A stretch of 64,000 bases of DNA from Lumnitzera littorea. Taxonomy: Eukaryota > Streptophyta > Magnoliopsida > Myrtales > Combretaceae. A program made the position numbers and the translations under genes. The first letter of the stretch is position 1, and every line of letters begins with the position of its first letter. The stretch covers positions 37,198,878 through 37,262,877 of the forward strand of contig JAMXBB010000003.1 in NCBI GenBank assembly GCA_024138015.1. Direction: 5' to 3'. Below, one piece after another: positions 60,583-64,000 of the stretch. The notes beneath the pieces are model-generated. The model was given only the letters and a program-made list of their open reading frames with translations. It searched no databases and had not been told where the DNA came from.

Positions 60583-63500
60583 TTGCTATTTTAAAAATCT
60601 AACTTCTCTAAGTCATTTTGAGTAACATTTCTATCTTAGTTGTAAAGTTTAAGCTTAATCAGATAATTTTTCTCTAAAAACTCTAAATCTAGGCTTAGTT
60701 GTCCTAAATACAATTTTAGAGGCTCACATAAACAATAATCACGATCTTTACAAGAATCATCTCAACTTCCTCTTTTTGACTTTCCATTCAATAACACTTG
60801 AAATAAGTTAGAAATAACTTAAAGATAAACCCATCTTTTCTTTTCATTATACTTTTGGATTTCTTAAATCAACTACTAAAAACATCTACTAAAAATCTTA
60901 TGGTAATATAGTTTGAAATGTAGAATTAGTACTATTATTTAAATAGTTAGATTTCTTTATCTTGAAATCAATTAGAAAAACACGTATGTAATAGGAAGAG
61001 ATAGAGGGGCCAATAATATTATGTTGAGATAGGGGCAGATTATATGCTATAACCCTTTATGTTTTAGGTCAAAGAGGTAGTTGGGGTTAGTATTTTATTT
61101 ATAGAGAAGATCACGGCCAAAATTGCTTAATTATCCTTGAATTTAATTTATTTTCTAAGGTTTTTCAATGACCATATGAAAATTTTAGACTATAATTTAA
61201 GCACTCTTTAAGAAAGTTTTGATGAGTTCAAAACCATACTTTTTGTTAATTAACATTTGCTCCAATATTTTAAATTATAACAAATAAATATATCATATAT
61301 ATCAAGCTTCTATTTGAAAGATGTATCCAATATTTTCTACAATCTGCTGAAAACTTATTAGAGAAACAATGTTGAATCCTATAAAAAGAGCTTGTGAAGA
61401 TAACTTTCTATATCTAAGCTAAATGTATGAACAAATATGATAAAAACATAATACTCAAGAATCCAACCGTTAGTTCAATTTTTTAGTGCTATATAACTAG
61501 TTTAAACAAAAATTGATGGCATGATTGTTCTATGGGATTAAATAGATGGCATACTATTAATGGCTTAAATAAAAATCAATTCACAAATCTAATTTGATTT
61601 GTATTAATAATATTATGGATGGTTGAAACAACATATGGGCTTTAGTGTAGTAATGACCTAAGCTTGACTCTTTAAGTGCTAAAGCGATAAAGTTCAAAGA
61701 GTTAAGTCTATGATCTTGAGATAGTTTTTGGGAGATTTGTCATGGTGGGTTTGAAGTTGTTCATTGGACCAAGTCATCCGCCTTCAACCTTTCTTAAGGA
61801 AATTTATGTACGTAGTTAGTTTATTCGTAGGCTTAGACTCAAGATAAGCCCTTGTGAAGATCCATCAATAGGAGAACTCATTTCAGTAGTTGAGTATCCA
61901 TGCAATCAATTGAACATCATCAATAGCTTAACTCTCTCTATATATATTCAAGAGGTTCTCTTCATTCAATACAACTCAAAAATTAAGAGAAACCCTATCA
62001 TGCTGTCAATTTGCCATCTTAAAGTATCAAATAAAGTTCAAAATGAAGGACATATTATTCCTCATAAAAAATGGTGGGATTAATACTTTATAGCTTCTTT
62101 GCCTATTACATGTACAATTAAAGCTCCCTGAATTACCTACTTTACCTCTATACCTGTTCTCTCTAATTCATTCCTATGCATCATTGCACGTCACTCTTCT
62201 AAGGCCAAGTATGGCATGAGATTCATACAGCATACACATAACTACTACAAGCAAATCCCTACATCTACAAATATCAAATGGTTTCATTAATGAGATTGAG
62301 GTATTGATAAGGCTACTTAGTAAATATACTTGTACACAAAAGTAATATTTGAAATGGCTTCAAGATACGTATGTACATATGTATGTGTATGGGTCTAAAT
62401 CGTAAGGGTCACGTATGTACTATGTAACTGATCGCACTATACGTGATTAAGGAAATTATTTGACTTGCACATATAGGATGATCAAGTAAGGTAGAATAAG
62501 GAAGAGGAGTAGGCAATCTTACTAAGCTTTAACACGTTAGGTAATAGGTGGAGGAGCATGATGACATCAAACTCTACAATGGATGAAGAACAGGGTAGTG
62601 TTCTTAGGATGTTTAAGTGTTTGATCTTTGAGACAGGATTCCAGTAGAGTAACGGCATTAGTAGGAATTTGTCTCCCTCCCAAACGAGGAAATGAATGGA
62701 GTATTTATAGGAGATGGTAGGTGAATTCGATTCATTGGATTATAATGTTAATCAATTGCTAGGATTGAAGCCTTATATAAATGGATATCAGATGGGCTTT
62801 TTCCAGCCTAAATAAAAGGCTTTATTATCTTTTATTGTAAGCCAAACCAAGAAAGGTTGGATTAAGTGGAGCAATTCAACAAGCTTTATTCTAAGCTTAC
62901 CATGCCAAAACTCTTTTGATCATCCCAAATTCTTATAAGCTTGACTCTCTAAGTCTTGTCACCTTAGCCCAAAGAGTCAAATATATTTCAATTATTAGGC
63001 TTAAAGCCTATGAGTCAAATTTAGCCCTTTACAGTATGTAAGTACATACATAGTGTGGCTTTATTCTCAAATGTTCAAATATTTAGAGTGTAGAAGAAAA
63101 TCAAAACTAAGAGTGATACTCTTAACCTATAGAGGGATAGAGTCAAAGTAGGCAAAATCTATAATTAAAAATAGTACAATTACAACTAAGGAGATTAATA
63201 CAAGAATGATAGGGTAGATGTGAAGAAAAGATTTAATAAGCAATGCAAACCACCTATATATACATATGATGGGTACGTATCAAATATTTTTAAATACTTG
63301 GTAATGATAGTGAGAGACTTCCAAAAGAAAACCCACTACCCATATTTTAAAAATACTTCCACATGCCTAATTATGATTGGTAGTTATTCACCATGTTTAT
63401 ATACATGAACCTTATATTACCTAATTGATCTTTTATCTAGTGATAAATACTAGAAAAGAGTTTACATGGAATGGGTAATAGAGTATAAAATTAAATTATA

Positions 63501-64000
63501 AATATTAAGATTTTCAATTTTTAAATGAACTCATGAGTCAAATCCATTATGTCATTGGGACCTACTTCTTAAATAAGTCTAAGTGCTGGACTAGCTTGAG
63601 ACATGTTTATAAGTTAGTTGAAGCAAATATGAACCATTTGTCAATCTTTTGGCAACTTTTACTTTAAAAATTCATTTATAATCTTATTATGTTGTAAGTA
63701 TATTCAACAGCACATTACCGAAATACTGTAATTAATACTATAGGTGATCATTGGCACAATGAGCCCATTTTAGGTTGAAGAAAAGAATAAATTATGACAA
63801 CAAAGTAAGATATAGTTTGGTATAGAAGAATATATTAATAAGCATTTATTAAATGCAATAGAATTTGTTAGCAAAGAACGAAAAGGCATTAATGTTATGT
63901 TGCTATATATATATATATATATCTCTTCTTGTTGGATCCCTTGATGATATGTTTTGATATTAACAAACACTAAAGATCACTAATGTAAGTGTTAGGTGTT
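60583..64000. other. AT-rich intergenic DNA, no supported gene
   Basis: No ORF with a recognisable domain is present; those at 63220-63408 and 63770-63970 are short AT-rich frames. A TATA-like CTATATATATTC near 61937 precedes only a 27-codon frame at about 61999. A (TA)n run lies at 63904-63922. Confidence 0.4.
63904..63922. repeat. (TA)n microsatellite
   Basis: An uninterrupted alternating TA run lies near the right end of the window. Confidence 0.85.

Noticed and set aside
61937..62080. TATA-like box followed by a 27-codon ORF
   Set aside because: AT-rich background makes TATA matches frequent, and the peptide is too short and unrecognised.
61660..62990. Two similar 50-bp stretches starting AAGCTTGACTCT near 61668 and 62938
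   Set aside because: The match is short and not extended on either side, so it does not support an LTR pair.
1..64000. CRISPR arrays, bacterial operons or phage modules
   Set aside because: No spaced short direct repeats, Shine-Dalgarno-led gene runs or phage proteins; all coding signals are plant host or plant transposons.

Overview
This window is repeat-dominated, AT-rich nuclear DNA from a flowering plant, probably a dicot. The evidence is a seed-specific Em (LEA group 1) gene with the usual plant intron, plant L1-type LINEs with a C-terminal RNase H, a Tat-lineage Ty3/gypsy element with two RNase H domains and an antisense extra ORF, and Ty1/copia elements primed by initiator tRNA-Met. 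I cannot name the species. There is no bacterial-style operon, no CRISPR array and no rRNA or convincing tRNA gene. The only host protein-coding sequence I can support is the Em-like pair.

The backbone is a direct segmental duplication of about 6.9 kb. Copy A spans about 98-20408 and copy B about 42972-54890. Each ancestral unit carried an Em-like gene on the minus strand and, about 0.8 kb upstream of its start codon, a 5'-truncated LINE on the plus strand. Later insertions expanded the copies differently. Copy A received a gag-pro-only gypsy element inside Em exon 2 (600-6829), a 6.9-kb largely non-coding element inside the LINE (9984-16905) and a 213-bp MITE-like insertion (19347-19559). 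Copy B received a copia element inside the LINE endonuclease region (45228-50275). Because the other copy shows each empty site, several insertion boundaries can be placed to the base.

Between the copies (20409-42971) lie a decayed minus-strand gypsy gag-pol lacking integrase (about 23830-27330), a full-structure Tat element with LTRs, PBS, PPT and target duplication (27535-37554), a minus-strand copia relic (about 38830-41177) and a short stretch that keeps its CpGs and looks single-copy (about 41820-42970).

From 54891 to 64000 the sequence is AT-rich intergenic DNA. It holds a possible foldback MITE and a 385-bp tandem duplication whose junction is the window's only ambiguous base (60197), probably an assembly join.

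No element appears coding-competent: every gag and pol reading frame has stops or lost catalytic residues. The two Em copies are damaged differently. Copy A has an exon stop and a transposon insertion. Copy B has intact exons but an AG-to-AC change at its splice acceptor. I found no novel biological system. The most informative signals are the paired Em lesions, the LTR-age conflict of the element in copy A, and the N-marked duplication.
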